DNA of 64,000 nt from Zygnema circumcarinatum (GCA_037447605.1 CM074812.1:1746910-1810909), one strand, 5' to 3'; counted from the stretch's first letter, positions 1-16,913 are shown. Numbers and translations: made by a program. The notes: generated by a model not told the origin, from the sequence alone.

Positions 1-205
1 GGGAGAGGGAGAGGGAGAGGGAGAGGGAGAGGGAGAGGGAGAGGGAGAGGGGGAGAGGGAGACGGAGAGGACGAGGGAGAGGGAGAGGACCGAGGGAGAG
101 AGAGACGGTGAGGACGAGGGAGAGGGAGAGGGAGTGGGGGAGAGGGAGACGGAGAGGACGAGGGAGGGAGAGGACGGAGGGAGAGGGAGAGGTAGAGGAC
201 GAGGG
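1..205. repeat. GGGAGA minisatellite
   Basis: This is a purine-only tandem array of GGGAGA units mixed with GACGGAGAGGAC-type variants, running from the window edge. It codes for nothing recognisable. It lies downstream of the helicase 3' end, and its left boundary is outside the window. Confidence 0.9.
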
Positions 206-615
206 GAATACAGTTAGTTATTCATGCCAAATTTGTCCTATGTCACGAAGATATCGAAAGTGACTCTCACAAACAGCCTTCTCTCAGACAATGTATGCCT
301 CTTTAAGGTCATAGGAAATAAGGCGCCATTTATTCATTCTTGAAGAATCCATATGCCTACAGCTCACTATGCTTCCGCAAAAGAATAAGAACTCTGCATA
401 TCCTACAATAAGATCTCTCCTTCACCTTCCCTTCCCTCCCTAATGTGACAAAAACACCGTCTCCTGCTCAATTCTATTTCTTATTCTGTTTGAATCACAA
501 GGCCAACCGTACGCTCCGCTGTACAAAAAACGCAGAACTGGACTCTTTAATTTCAGGATTTTCCTTTGAAAATTTTGGAGTTTTCGCATGTGGGGTTTTT
601 TTATTTTTTATTTTT
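206..615. other. Region downstream of helicase gene
   Basis: This AT-rich stretch lies just beyond the helicase stop codon. It probably holds the 3' UTR and terminator region. I see no convincing gene; the open frames here are low-complexity. Confidence 0.5.
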
Positions 616-5659
<5,044 letters not shown>

Positions 5660-5732
5660 AGTGAAGGGTCGTGGGAGGGAAGGGGGGGAGAGAGGGAGGG
5701 GGAAAGGCGGCGCGGGGGGAGAGTGCGGAAAC

Positions 5733-5738
5733 AAAAAA
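5733..5738 (-). terminator. Pol III T-run terminator of tRNA-Leu
   Basis: Six consecutive A on the plus strand (T6 on the tRNA strand) begin 14 bases after the mature 3' end of the tRNA. This is a standard RNA polymerase III stop. Confidence 0.8.
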
Positions 5739-5752
5739 GTTAGGGCTACCCG

Positions 5753-5834
5753 TGACAGCTGTGGGATTTGAACCCACGCCCCTCGCGAGACTGGAGCCTA
5801 AATCCAGCGCCTTAGACCACTCGGCCAAACTGTC
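5753..5834 (-). tRNA. tRNA-Leu (anticodon UAG)
   Basis: The 82-base sequence folds as a class II tRNA. A 7-bp acceptor stem (GACAGTT with AGCTGTC, one G-T pair) is followed by discriminator A. The A box TGGCCGAGTGG and B box GGGTTCAAATCCC are intact. The anticodon stem CTGGA/TCCAG encloses loop TTTAGGC, giving UAG, and a long variable arm follows, as expected for leucine. There is no intron. It is cytosolic in type. It ends 93 bases upstream of the helicase ATG on the same strand. Confidence 0.97.
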
Positions 5835-5920
5835 ACTTATAATTCACTGCCTTCTGTTTTATATATACTGATAAAAACACTATTTTCAAGTCGATTTTCA
5901 ATCGAAAGATATTTTTTTGG

Positions 5921-6439
5921 GATACAGTCAACAGTCCTCATATTTTCGCCATGGTTTTGGCAAATATGAGGCGAAAATATTGATTTTTGCAAATAGACGG
6001 TTCGTGTTACCAATAGACGGGCGGTATTGTTAGAGTTCGTGTTAGAGTTCATGTTGGACCGTACGTATCGTACCGTACCGTATCGTACCTTATCGTACCT
6101 TATCGTACCGTGTCCTTAAGTATCGTATCGTATCGTGTCATATCGGAACCAAAAAGGAGGAAAGACGAGCGAGCGCCTCTTACGGCGGCACGTGCGGGAA
6201 GATTCGGTGAGTTTTGCTGAAGCCCGTAACGGCTAGTACAGCAAGTACGGCAAGTACGGCAAAGACGACTAGTACGGTTTTCAGGGATTTAGGGTTTTAG
6301 GGTTTTAGGGGTACGAATAGTACGGATAGTACGGCTAACGCAGAGTTACCGTACAACAAGGTGGTTTCGGCAAAATCGGGGCGAATTTCTTGGGGACGCA
6401 CTGTACAGGGTGGAAAATATGTGGACTGTTGACTGTATC
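5921..6439. repeat. 27-bp inverted repeat pair flanking TATCG/GTACC tract
   Basis: Arm 5921-5947 and arm 6413-6439 are reverse complements at 26 of 27 positions (core GGACTGTTGACTGTATC). They enclose about 465 bases containing GTACC and TATCG repeats. The arrangement resembles a degraded fold-back element, but no target-site duplication is evident. Confidence 0.75.
6061..6147. promoter_or_regulatory. TATCG/GTACC repeat cluster
   Basis: Short repeats of GTATCGTACC and TATCG lie about 230-310 bases upstream of the tRNA 5' end and about 400 bases upstream of the helicase ATG. Similar clusters occur in 5' regions near 17.0, 42.4 and 57.3 kb. A regulatory role is inference; simple-sequence drift is the alternative. 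Confidence 0.35.
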
Positions 6440-7110
6440 AACCAACGTACAGTACTGTACTCCCTTTTGGATTTTTGTGGTGTACCAATGCGAGCTTTGA
6501 AATGTCGTCATTATTGGTTCCAAACAAGGCGAGCCAACCGAGGACAATGGTTCAATGGTTGGTACAATGGTACAATAGTTCAAGGCCATTTTCCATACCC
6601 TCAGTACAATGGGCTTCTATATGTTCTGGAGTAACGGCTCTTGTGGCACCCATGGCTGCTTTACCGATACTTGCTACGCAGCTACAATATCTCATTCAAA
6701 GAGTTGAGAAAGTAAAAGCGTAACGCAATTCGTGCATTTTCCAAAGCCAATCTGCATAAGTTTAGCAGTAGAATGCTGCAGGAATTTGTAACTGGTTACA
6801 GGCTAGGGACTGGGGTTTTTCAGGACCGATGTTGAGGGGGTCGGGAGGTGAATGGGATCTTTGCAAGTCTAATCCTTACCAGTTGTTTAAATGTTGTAGA
6901 CAGTATAAGCCATTCTTTCCCTGGTCTTATTCATTTATACTACCGCAATGTGACCATAATGAAGGGATAGACGAAATGTACCGAGTATGTACTCACTACG
7001 GTACTACCTTATACTGACTGACTAGGCCACATATATCGAAAATACCGAATGTACTGACTGGTGGACTGACTGTGTAGATGCTTTGTACTTAGGTCCTTTG
7101 CGACCAGTCC

Positions 7111-7185
7111 CTCGTGGTTCCCCATGCTGCTTTTGTCCATGTACATTTGATGGCCTCGCCATCGTGAGTTCAATGCCATTTTCCT
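7111..7185. repeat. Dispersed repeat, copy 1
   Basis: A segment of about 75 bases beginning CTCGTGGTTCCCCATG and containing CCATGTACATTTGATGG. It is closely matched at 41947-42025 and, more diverged, at 37281-37356. All three copies are in the same orientation. The family is unknown. Confidence 0.75.
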
Positions 7186-8068
7186 CCCTACTGACTGTGT
7201 ACCGACAGATATGTTTTTCACAGATATATCGTCAGTCGTTCAAGGGAGGCGACCCTCTGATTCTCGACTACGACTATTGCAGGCCACAGCAGAAGCCTTC
7301 TCCTCCATTCTCATGGACGAAAGGAAAGGAGCCGAGCCCTGTCACGTTGCAACAGGCTTTCGACATTTCAGCGCTCCCTTTCAAAGCACCACCATACACT
7401 TCTGTAGAGCAGGGCAAGGGGTTCTCACCTGCACGGCTACGCCCTGGTCGGCTTTTTCCTTCCCCTGCAGCCTATCGACTTTCGTGTTTTTTTTAAACCG
7501 CAGTGGAACATCGAACATTTACATGGCCCCTGCTTATTTTAGTCATGCTTCCTTGTTGCTCTGCGCTACGTGGTACAATTGTTGCTCAAGTCGGAAGTCA
7601 ACGCCCTAAAGCCCCTAACAACAGCCTCCTCAAGCCGCGAGCCGCCCAATGTCTGCCAAAGTATGACGTAGGCAAAGTCCCTTGACTGTGTTATGGACAC
7701 AGCGGTGGAAGTTAAAAAAGAAATGCAAATTACAGATTATACCATGGTTTGCAAGCCATAGGCAGTGAGCACTACGCCTGTTTTACTATACACGTTGGAT
7801 ATCCGCCGCTCTATCCCCTTTATCCTTACACGAAGAAAGACTATTACACATACGCTCTCCTTTCCGTTTCTGCCATTCTGACGGTATTAGGCCTTCACCT
7901 CGTTAAATAGACCACGGACTCTGTCGCTTCACAAATCGAGTTGCGTCACTGAGACTTCAACCACTCTCGTGAACCTTGTGACTACAAAAGGCTGCTGCCA
8001 AACTGTCGATCACTTCCCCAGAGTGAGCGAAGAACTCCTTCAGAGTGCACGTGGAAGAGGAGGGAAGA

Positions 8069-11000
8069 CTACCCATTGACGACAGGTGAAGTGGGTGAGC
8101 AGTCTTCACCAGCAGGGAAAGACTCCTCCTTTCCACTTGGCTGAAAGGGGCTCTGAGATTGGGCTGCAGGGTCCCCATTGGGTGAAGAGGGCAGACACTC
8201 TAGAGGCGTTCGCATCTCCGTGGCCTCTTCCTGGGGGGGAGATGTCGCAGAAACCGTCACAAACTGCACAATGCCTTGCCGGCAGAAGGGGCAGGGCAGC
8301 TGCCCGTGCCGCAGGTTTGAGCTGCCATTGTGGAGGCTGCCGGTGGAGCAGAGGTTGAGGGAGCAGCGGATGCACAGTTGGTGCCCACAGGCTGGCAAGC
8401 AGAATAACCCCCCAGAGCATCTTGTAAGTGAGACTGAAATATGACTCCTCTATGCCCGTCCAGACCGTCGATCAAGAAGGCACCATTCAAGGTCAGTCCC
8501 CTGAGAACGACCCATGAGGCTAAACAATCCCTTCCTTCCCCAACACTTTCCACTCACATGCGGATGCCACAGCAGTGGGCCTCTCCAGACATACGCCGCA
8601 AGTTTCTCCCTCTGCAGTCTTCCCCCCTTCCGCCGCCATCCTGCCCCCACGAGCCGAGTCTCCAGGTCAGAAAGGACAGGCGAAAGCCCATATCTCAGCA
8701 CCAAGCTTTCGAAGACCTGAGTTAAATGTGCCATCAACTCCTAACTTCATTGCAGCTCTTGCCACCTGCCCCCACAGCACCTTGCAATGGAGAGAGCACT
8801 CCTCAAGGGAAATGCGAGATATCGTGAAGTAGGAACGGCTGGCAGGTCAAGAACTGCTTCAGGAGTTAGCAGCTCCTCCGCAGCCTGTCTCTTCCAGAAG
8901 CGGGCTACATGTTGAGGAGTCCAACTGCAAAGTTGATAAGTCCGACAAACAAAAAAATTCAATTGCGACCACCATAATGATGAACCATTGAGGACATTCT
9001 TGATTACCAGCAGTGACGAATTCCAAGACATGGAAGAACTCGTGCACATAAATGCTCCCCATTCTTACAATCCCTTTACTCTCTGATACAAGATTTACAG
9101 AAGGTCAAAGCGAGAAAATTTCACACCCGTTGTCATTCTTGAAGTTGCGATCGGCTCCGCGGGCCAGCAAGACCTGGCAGCAAGTAACACTCCCGTTGCA
9201 GGCAGCATAATGAAGCGGAGTACTGGCATTTCCTGAAGGAAAGAGTCACCTCAAGCCGCCATCAGCCGCTCGACTTGACAACAGAAATTGAACACACAAA
9301 CACGGATGAAAAACGGTATCATGCAGGGCAACTTCTCCTCTGTGCAAAGGGAAAGGCTTCAGGGACATTTAGCTCTCAAGTTTTAAAAAAACCTGCAAGA
9401 ACAACTCCTGATGCACAAACATTGGCACTTATGCATATTGCAGCATCGGTAAATGTATCTGCGCACCAATATCGTCCCATTCCTGCATGCCCTCCTGACA
9501 TGTTAGAGCGTTCACTCGTGCCCCCAAGTCCAGCAGGAGCGTCACACACTCTGTGTGCCCATTCAGAGCTGCAAAATGGAGTGCTGTCACTCCACTGTCC
9601 GCGCGAGCATTCACTACTTCCAGCAATTCCCTGCACACCCAGCCTCGTTTCTCTTCATATAAGGAAACATGTCAACCTATGAAACAACGACAATAACGGC
9701 AATCCCATGCTCATTTGAGAACCAGTTCCATCCCTCTCGATGTATTATTTCTCCAGGCTGAGTTGCTAAACGCATATCTGTGTGTTTTCTGGCAAGAAAT
9801 GAAGCCATTGCACAAGTGACCTTGCAAAAAATAACTTCTTGATGCCAATGTGCTGGACCAGGACAGCTAGTAATTGCACCTGTTTGGGAACTGGTTCGCT
9901 TCATCGTCATCTTTGCAGCCAGGTAAGGTGCTGGGCACGAGATCCGCCACAAGGAGGCGCAGACACTGTACATGGCCGCTGGCTGCTGCGTAATGGATGG
10001 CCAGACGACCACTGAGAAGGTCAAACTTGCAAATCTGCAGACCAGCAGTTCCACGAGATGGAGATTATAATACTACCAGATTGACAATAGCGACTGCGGA
10101 TGACCAGCAGCTTTAAATGCTGCGTTTTTTCCAACAATATGGGTTTTACCGCAGAAGAAGAGATTCTGGGTGATAAATTTCACTCCTGACCCTGAGAAGA
10201 TTTAGCATCCTCTGGCATGCGTTCCACAATTTTAAAATTGTCAAACATACACAAGCAACACTTGTCTTAAAGCCAACCGTGCCTTGTAAAGACGATTCAA
10301 CTGTCAGCCTCATACTGTGTAGGTGTAGAAAGCATAGCACATAGCTAGGGGACAAACACAGACGAAACTGCAAAGCATAACGCCTCACCACTCTGCTCTG
10401 CCTAGGTAGATGTAGCGGAGCACGGTCAGTGTAAAGACCAGAGCCTTCCACAAATGAGCAGTAGAGCACGCTTACGTTAAGACAATAAGCAAAAGAAGCC
10501 ACCTGTTCCAATTCTCAGTGAAAGCAAGAAGGTTTCCAATGTTTGCATCAGTCTACATGTTTATCTACGTGAATCTTTTCTATCCAGGAAGCGGATGAAA
10601 GTTTCCATACATTAGCCTTTCGTATGACCAAGGCTTGCACAACCTCCCAGCGGCCGAATCGGCAAGCGTGCATCATAGCAGTCTGCATCAACGTCACCGA
10701 ATAGGAGGCATAAGAATACAAAATGACACCTTTGCATAAAAATGTAGAAAGATATCGCATCAGTCGAACATGCAAATCGTTGGTAAACAAAAGCATTAGC
10801 ACTTCAGGCGAAATTTGACGTCGAAAACCAGCTAGCTAGTTGGAAGCTCTAGAATATCAGGTGAGATCTGGTTCCCATGGTAGCAATGGAATAGAGTGAA
10901 GGAATCAAGTACCTGACCGCAATAGTTCCTACAGTCAACATCCGTTCCATGTTCTAAGAGCAGATTTACAATCTGCAAACACAAATCACCAAAAACTGCA

Positions 11001-11397
11001 CACGGGCCTTACTAGTCCTGCTTAAGGAAAACATTCGAAACACGAAGTTACCAACACAAAATGGTTGTACTTGGAACCCTCATCAGCCAAGACAGCTATA
11101 AGTGCTGTAAAGTGTAGATACCACAGGAGCAGGGTGAATTGAAGCAGAATCCGTCAGTTACAACAAAGAAAAGCAAGAGAAAGGACTGCAGAAAAGCTGC
11201 TAAACGAGGAAATGACGGACCTCAGTATGACCTCGAGCTGCAGCGAAATGGATGGGCGAAGAACGGACTCCAAATGTACAAAAGCGAGCGGCGGAGGGCT
11301 TCAGGGCAAGAACTGTTCTCGCTTCTTCTATATCACCCTCTCTTGCTGCAGCCATGAGGCGCTCGCCAGTGCCTGAACATCCCAGGGAGTTTCCCAT
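8069..11397 (-). CDS. XB3-type ankyrin-repeat RING E3 ubiquitin ligase (9 exons)
   Basis: In-frame model of 432 residues: exons 11397-11221, 10972-10913, 10682-10611, 10034-9880, 9630-9467, 9232-9127, 8924-8766, 8640-8558 and 8391-8069. The start MGNSLGC predicts N-myristoylation at Gly2 and perhaps acylation at Cys7, giving membrane attachment as in rice XB3. Exons 1-6 encode ankyrin repeats ([37 protein letters not shown]). A linker follows ([17 protein letters not shown]). The RING domain is split across two exons: [14 protein letters not shown], then [10 protein letters not shown] and [10 protein letters not shown], giving all eight zinc ligands. The family (XB3, XBAT31-33) attaches ubiquitin in immune and hormone signalling. 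Length fits the family. Which XBAT member is the true orthologue is unclear. The Ser/Pro-rich tail is poorly conserved. Confidence 0.92.
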
Positions 11398-13290
11398 AGC
11401 TGCTTGCAAGCAAACGCAAAACAATGAAATGCGCTTAGAGCCTCAGCACCATCATCTCCTCCTGCAGCTGCAGATATCGGCTTCCTGCACTGCTGATTCC
11501 TCTTATTCAAGAATGAGCTGGAGAAGCCGCCGGTTCAAAATGGAGCTGCAAGCATGCTCCTATTCTTCCAAACTCATCACTCGAGCTTCCGGAGAACCTC
11601 ATTTCGTTTTCATTCATTATTATTTTTAATAATTAATAAAATAATTAACCATGTGAATGTGAATATGTTAGATTGTTAAATTCTGTCGCTTTCAGCTGGC
11701 CCCATCAGCCTTCGTGGCGCCATGGCAGCAGCACATTTGAAGTTTCAAGAACTTGCAAACCCTAATTTGCTGCGTCGTGGCCAATACTGGTACGTCGTAA
11801 CAACTTAAATCAAAATAAATACATTAGATCCCATACAATTTCATATTATCACAGTACTATTTTCGATTGGAGGAAAGACGACGACTACGAAACATATGGT
11901 TGTTTGTTTTGTAGCAGTAAAGGAAAAATTTTACCGTAAAGTCACGCGACTCATGTCACGTGAGGTCGTCGGTCGCGCAGTTCGTACAGTTTCTGTCGCC
12001 GTACAGAAAATGTACGGAATGCCCAGGTCTATGCATGGCTTTTTTATGCCATGGTGCCATGGCGCCATGACCATGGGGTGGGCATGGAAGGGGGCCCTCC
12101 ATGGCCCATGGGGGTTCAATGCCAATTTTCTCTCTTTGGGCCAAACTGAAGGAGAGGTAAATGGATAAATACAGCTTGGAATATGCAATCAAAATTTTGA
12201 GAGGAGCAGAATGTAGCGTTGGTCTTGAAATGGGGAGGCCAGTAACAAGCGTTAGAAGGTGGGTACTATGAAGAACTGAGAGGAAATGGGGAAGGAAGAT
12301 TTCTGCTTTCTGAGCTTGATTATTGGTCAGAATAAAGTTTGACAGGCCTGCAGGCCGGACGTCAGAGCTTCTGAGGATTCACAGCAGGCAAGCAGGCAGG
12401 CAGGCAGGCTCGTGCAAGGAAGGTCAGTCATCTTGCTGATGGCAGAGATTGTATGGTCTGCATTTTGCTGCAATATATTAACTGCTTGAACATGATTGGA
12501 GGTTCAGATGAGGTAATCGAGCAACAGCAATTCTGTGATGCAAGGGGGTTGTTCATCCCTTTGAGATATAATGAAAGCGGCTGTGTTTGACAGCTGTGTC
12601 GCAGAAACACTTTTGTCGCAATAAAAAGAACTTCAGCATTTTGGCAACCATTTTGCAGAGGGTTCGGAGCCGGCTGCTCGCTCTGCCTGCTCACTCACTA
12701 CGTTGGAGCTGCTGTGCCTTCACGTGCAGCCGTCCTCCCTAAAGTGAGCTCTGCAGCCAGTGAATGTGAACTACTGCAGCGACAAGGAAAAGGAAAAGAA
12801 TAAGAAAGTAAAGGAGTGATTTGCGAAGCCCATGCAAGTGAGCTGCTCCATTCGTCAAACGGGAACACGCCACGTACCACGGCAACAGAGCACGGAAAGA
12901 GCTTCATTGCAGTGTTGACTAGCACAATGCTGTACAATGCTCTCAAAACGTGGCCTGAATCGAGAAACAATTGTGCCTCGGAACGCGAGTAAAGCAGCTC
13001 TACAACCCTCGGCTGAACCCCGGACACCCCTTTTCTCAACTTTGCTGAGCATCTGGAGGCCAGTGATCCACTAAAAAAACCACTTCGGAAACCCCTAAGG
13101 CACCACCCCCTTCCCCCCTCCCCCCCTCCTCCCCCCACCCACCCCCCTATTGTAAGCACACAACGCTGCTGCAGGCTGCAAACATATGCGAACCCCCTCA
13201 AACAAACAAAACATAAAGCCAATATAGGATTCTACTTGCACTCTGTACTCTAATTCAGTGTAGCTTGGCTAAGCACTAAAGCAAACCTAA
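11398..13290. other. Intergenic region upstream of XB3-type gene
   Basis: No supportable gene. It includes an AT-rich stretch near 11610-11650, an ACGT-core palindrome TCACGTGA at 11957-11964, and a dense CCATGG-containing quasi-palindromic block near 12030-12115. A pyrimidine-rich patch lies near 13105-13147. Open frames here match nothing I recognise. Confidence 0.45.
12030..12115. repeat. CCATGG quasi-palindromic block
   Basis: CCATGG and near variants recur several times in about 85 bases, including TGCCATGGTGCCATGGCG and a GGGCATGG...CCATGGCCC inverted pair. It could form local hairpins. It lies about 650 bases upstream of the XB3-type start codon. Confidence 0.6.
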
Positions 13291-13299
13291 AAATCAAAG

Positions 13300-16253
13300 T
13301 GTTCAACCGTAAATCTAACACTGTATATGCTGTCTGCTTGTACCGACACAGGCTGCCTACATCCAGCTGTGTCGCAGCTCAACACATGCTGGTGAAGATG
13401 GCCTCGATGCGGTCAACAGATGCCGAAACCCGTCCAACGTTGACCCCAACCACAGGGTCACCCATTCCAACAGACCTGCTATATCCAGCAGAGGCACCTT
13501 TCAGATACATCATCAAAGCTGCCTACGAAGAAGCAAATCTTCTGAACTTCAGCTTCTATTCTGCATACGACCAGAACGGTGAGACTCTGACTCTTACAGT
13601 GTCTGAGCATACGAGAGTGCAACAACCCTCGTGGTCCAGTGAAACCCCACATACCCTTAGTCTTACAAAAGACCTGCGCGAGGGTTCAGAGGGACTGTCT
13701 GCAGAAAAGCATTCTTACCCGTGGAGATGAGGCAGATTAAATTCGGCACTCCACCCTGCACGTGCATCAAGACCTGGGCAGATAGGTAGACTGGTTTTCC
13801 GTCTGACTGCGAGAGAAGTTGGGGCAGCCGGACCTCCCCACGCAGAGCCAATTTTCCAGCGTAGACCCGTTGTGTGATTAGCGAAGTCGTGGCCTACCCC
13901 GATCTGTTTTTCGACCACCACATTTGCACCCCAGAAGAATACAGCGGATCAATTCATAGAAATGTATAACAATGGGAATGCTGGACAGATACTGACAGGT
14001 TTACTCGCACAAGGAAAACAATCACCCAGCAGTACAGACAAGAGAAGAAAATGAAACGCATGAGGTGAGTTCTTGCCTGAAATGTGAGGAAGCTGCTCAA
14101 AGGGATTTTTCCTGACAGGAATCGAATGTCCTGACGTTGCGGTTCATACAGCAGTTTCCAGTTGTGATGCTCGTTACTCGGCTTGAGAACAAACTTGAAG
14201 CTTGCACTCGCCACCTGACAATCGCCAGCCCAATTACAGAGTAGTGAATACGGCAAAATTGACAACTGTCATCACCAGGCACGCTTGCATCACACGATGG
14301 GAAAGGCAGAGTTTTAGGAAAAGAATGTGAAGGAACTTTGCAAAGCAGTAGGTTTCTAAGAACAGCAAAACTAATGTTTAAGTCTTCTTGTTCGGTACAT
14401 GCCAAAGCAGATTTACAGGCTTTCCCAAACATACCTCAAAGCCGCAGACACTTAGTGAGTGTTCTGACTGTGACCGGTCAGTTTTCTGAACAGCGTCACT
14501 GCGTGAAAACTGCAATCAATGAACCACAAATTCTTCAGCAGAAAGTAAAAACAAATCTGACACACAATAAACTCAGACCTCAGTGTTCTTTAGGAGCGGC
14601 TCTGAAATGTGGGGAGCGCTTGGCAGTTTTAGGGTTACACTGCTACCACATATTTAAGAAAATGTGATCTTACTGACAGACTGCATTCCAATGAATGCGT
14701 TGTCATTGCTTTAAGACTCTCCAGTAGAATTTTTTTTGCACATTGCATTGTACAAGTTCATCCTTCAAAACATTACGCATGAGAAAGAGTCTACCTTCAG
14801 ATAATGCTCTTCTTTAGACATGCTATAGCATTCGTTAAGAAAGAGACCTACAGACCACCATCCAGATCCTCTGACCTTCTCCACCGAAATGCTTGAACCG
14901 TTCTCAAACTGCCTCTTTAACCTCTCTTCTGCAACATGCGTTTGTGTTCTAAACAAAAGGATGAAAACTGTTGCTCGTTCAAACTCATTTGGGATCACGT
15001 CCTGAAGTCACTATTATGATAGGTCATAAAGATCCCGTCAATATCTACCGCAGATGATGAACACAGATTCGATACTGGACAGAGTCGACAATCAACATGG
15101 TGATGTCCATGACGAGCAGGCGTGCCACACAAGCCACAACATGAAGCGAGAAATCACCTCACAGTTGGCACCAAACCGAACGAATTCTGTTTGCTGACGG
15201 AACTTAGCGATGAACTTTTTTGGCCGCCAGTCCACCTGATAAGCGTCCTGCCACCATGCTGGCCCTGGCATGACTGCATGTAGCCCCCTCCGACTCCCGC
15301 TGGAAGACCTCTGTCTGCCATTTCCAACAACTGCTTCCCCTTCGCCTCGTGATAATGTTATCCCAACCTCCATTTTGTTCTCATCGCCACTCGTCGTCAC
15401 CTGACGGCCCATAGCAGATCCTAATGAATGAGCGTATTGCAGTAACATTTTCCTGATGCAGACTGCTGGAATGCCAGTGGTGCCGCGTGACTTTCTTTCG
15501 TCCACAAAAAACTGGTACATACTTTATGTATACAAAAGCGAGACCTTTGACAAGACTTGTCAGAGTTAACTCAAGAGTTAACTCAGGCAGAGTCACCCTT
15601 TTGTGATGTCTTCAAGTAAATGAATAACTTTGAATAGAACGAATGCATGCCCTTGCATTATTGAGTAGTTGCAAAGTTCCATTCAATTGGGACTCACCAA
15701 ACCTCCACGCACAAAAGCAGGCGAACTCTGCTGCCGCGACCCCGCATTCGCCTGCGCCGCCCCTTCCACTCTGCGAGAGCTGCCTCGCTGCCGCTCGTCG
15801 CCTGAAGGCCTCCCCTCACGAGGAACCGGCGTCCGAGAACCACTTTCCGGTCTGCTGCCCATTCCACATACTTTCACGCGCTTTTCAAGGGGGAAAAAAA
15901 AACTCAGTTCTCATCTCTGCCACCAGCAGCCCACCATAGCCAGCCCCTGATATCGCCTACATCATGAAGAAGTCAAAGACATACCTTCGGCTTCCCTGGG
16001 ATTCTCCTGTTGGCGAGCCCCTATTGCGCTCCCTGGTTGCATCTGCACTCCTTCCCTGCGACCTACTTTCGCTTGAAGAAGATCCATGGCTGCTTGGCCG
16101 CGATTCCGAACCCTCAAAATGAGCAAGACGAGAAGAGAAGTTTCCTGCTCCAGGCGTCTCCCTTCTACTGCTCGCAGCAGCAGGCTGCTGTCCTGCAGGA
16201 GCTGCAGGAGCGCTTGCTTCTGCAGGACTCGCCCCCCATATTCCGCGTCCCAT
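13300..16253 (-). CDS. Unidentified spliced gene (approximate extent)
   Basis: I do not recognise this gene. A plausible first exon runs 16253 to about 15982: it starts MGRGIWGASPAEAS and is Ser/Ala/Arg-rich. A frame-compatible second exon, ending near 15698, contains RPESGSRTPVPREGRP. Further open exons on this strand include WWQDAYQVDWRPKKFIAKFR (near 15190-15250), FKFVLKPSNEHHNWKLLYEP (near 14140-14210) and VGHDFANHTTGLRWKIGSAW (near 13840-13900). The later segments alternate polar and hydrophobic residues in the manner of beta-strands and faintly resemble plastid outer-envelope beta-barrels; that is a guess. Exon joins after exon 2 and the 3' end are unresolved. One possible 5' splice site near 14076 would be of GC type. 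It could also be two small genes. Confidence 0.4.
15564..15587. repeat. Duplicated palindrome GAGTTAACTC
   Basis: Two copies of the 10-base perfect palindrome GAGTTAACTC, two bases apart, lie within the unidentified gene, probably in an intron. It could be a paired protein-binding site or chance. Confidence 0.5.
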
Positions 16254-16843
16254 ACCAATAAATTGAGTCTATTTATCTACAAATTCAAAGGATTTGCTGC
16301 AACTCTATGCTTATCCTCGTACAATGCAGTGATCAATCAGAAGTTTGGACACACGATCACATGCTTGGGCTGCGCTTTCAGAGTGGTCGTTTGCTTTCGC
16401 AACAAGAGGTAAAAAAGCTTGCTCTTATTCACTGCGTGGTTGAAAAGAGGGACAGCAAAGGCAGGCCTCCACTGGAAGAAGAAGGCTGCTTTCAGCATCT
16501 TGCAGTGGAGCGCCCGCCATGGCTGCGACCTTCTTCAGGGGAAGGAGATGCTCCTGCAGGGAAACCTAATCCTTTAAGATCGCGATCCAGGAAGTCCCAA
16601 TTTGTCAATAAAATATTCTTCGACAATCGAAAAACAAGTGTCAACGGTTAAAAAAAACGTTTCTAGGATATTTTTTTGGGATAACTTTTTGTTTTGGGCA
16701 GTGGTGACCCTTTCCTCGTGTGACCGTGTAAAGCCGGCCAATCGCGAGATCGAAATCTGCCCGGAAAATATGTGTACTTGCTGCCCCAGAAACCGGTCAG
16801 GATTTATTTTTTCCTTTTTTTTTTCACTTTTCTGCCTGGATTT

Positions 16844-16913
16844 ACACGTGTGGTGAGCCCGCACAATGGTGCCACGTGGCGGGGTAGGCGCGCATGTCGA
16901 CATGCCACGTGGT
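16844..16913. promoter_or_regulatory. G-box (CACGTG) cluster upstream of MAM33
   Basis: Three palindromic ACGT-core sites lie within 70 bases: ACACGTGT at 16844-16851, GCCACGTGGC at 16871-16880 and GCCACGTGGT at 16904-16913. In plants CACGTG is bound by bZIP and bHLH factors. They lie 320-390 bases upstream of the MAM33 start codon. The sites are seen; their function is inferred. Confidence 0.5.

Larger units (their letters stand above)
5835..8068. other. Repeat-rich intergenic region
   Basis: This stretch lies between the tRNA/helicase promoter side and the XB3-type gene 3' end. It holds a 27-bp inverted-repeat pair, a GTAC/TATCG cluster, a short TTTTAGGG run near 6293-6310, and one copy of a dispersed repeat near 7111-7185. 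Its open frames show no family resemblance and overlap repeats. The part from about 7500 to 8068 may include the 3' UTR of the gene that follows. Confidence 0.5.

Noticed and set aside
7009-7221. Small frame containing RWRGHQMYMDK, also seen near 42 kb
   Set aside because: The shared peptide comes from the dispersed repeat. The surrounding frames differ and stop differently, so it is not taken as a protein family.
8106-8420. Other-frame translations of the XB3-type RING exon
   Set aside because: Only the frame giving [10 protein letters not shown] and PCPFCRQG restores the eight zinc ligands with the upstream CGVC exon.
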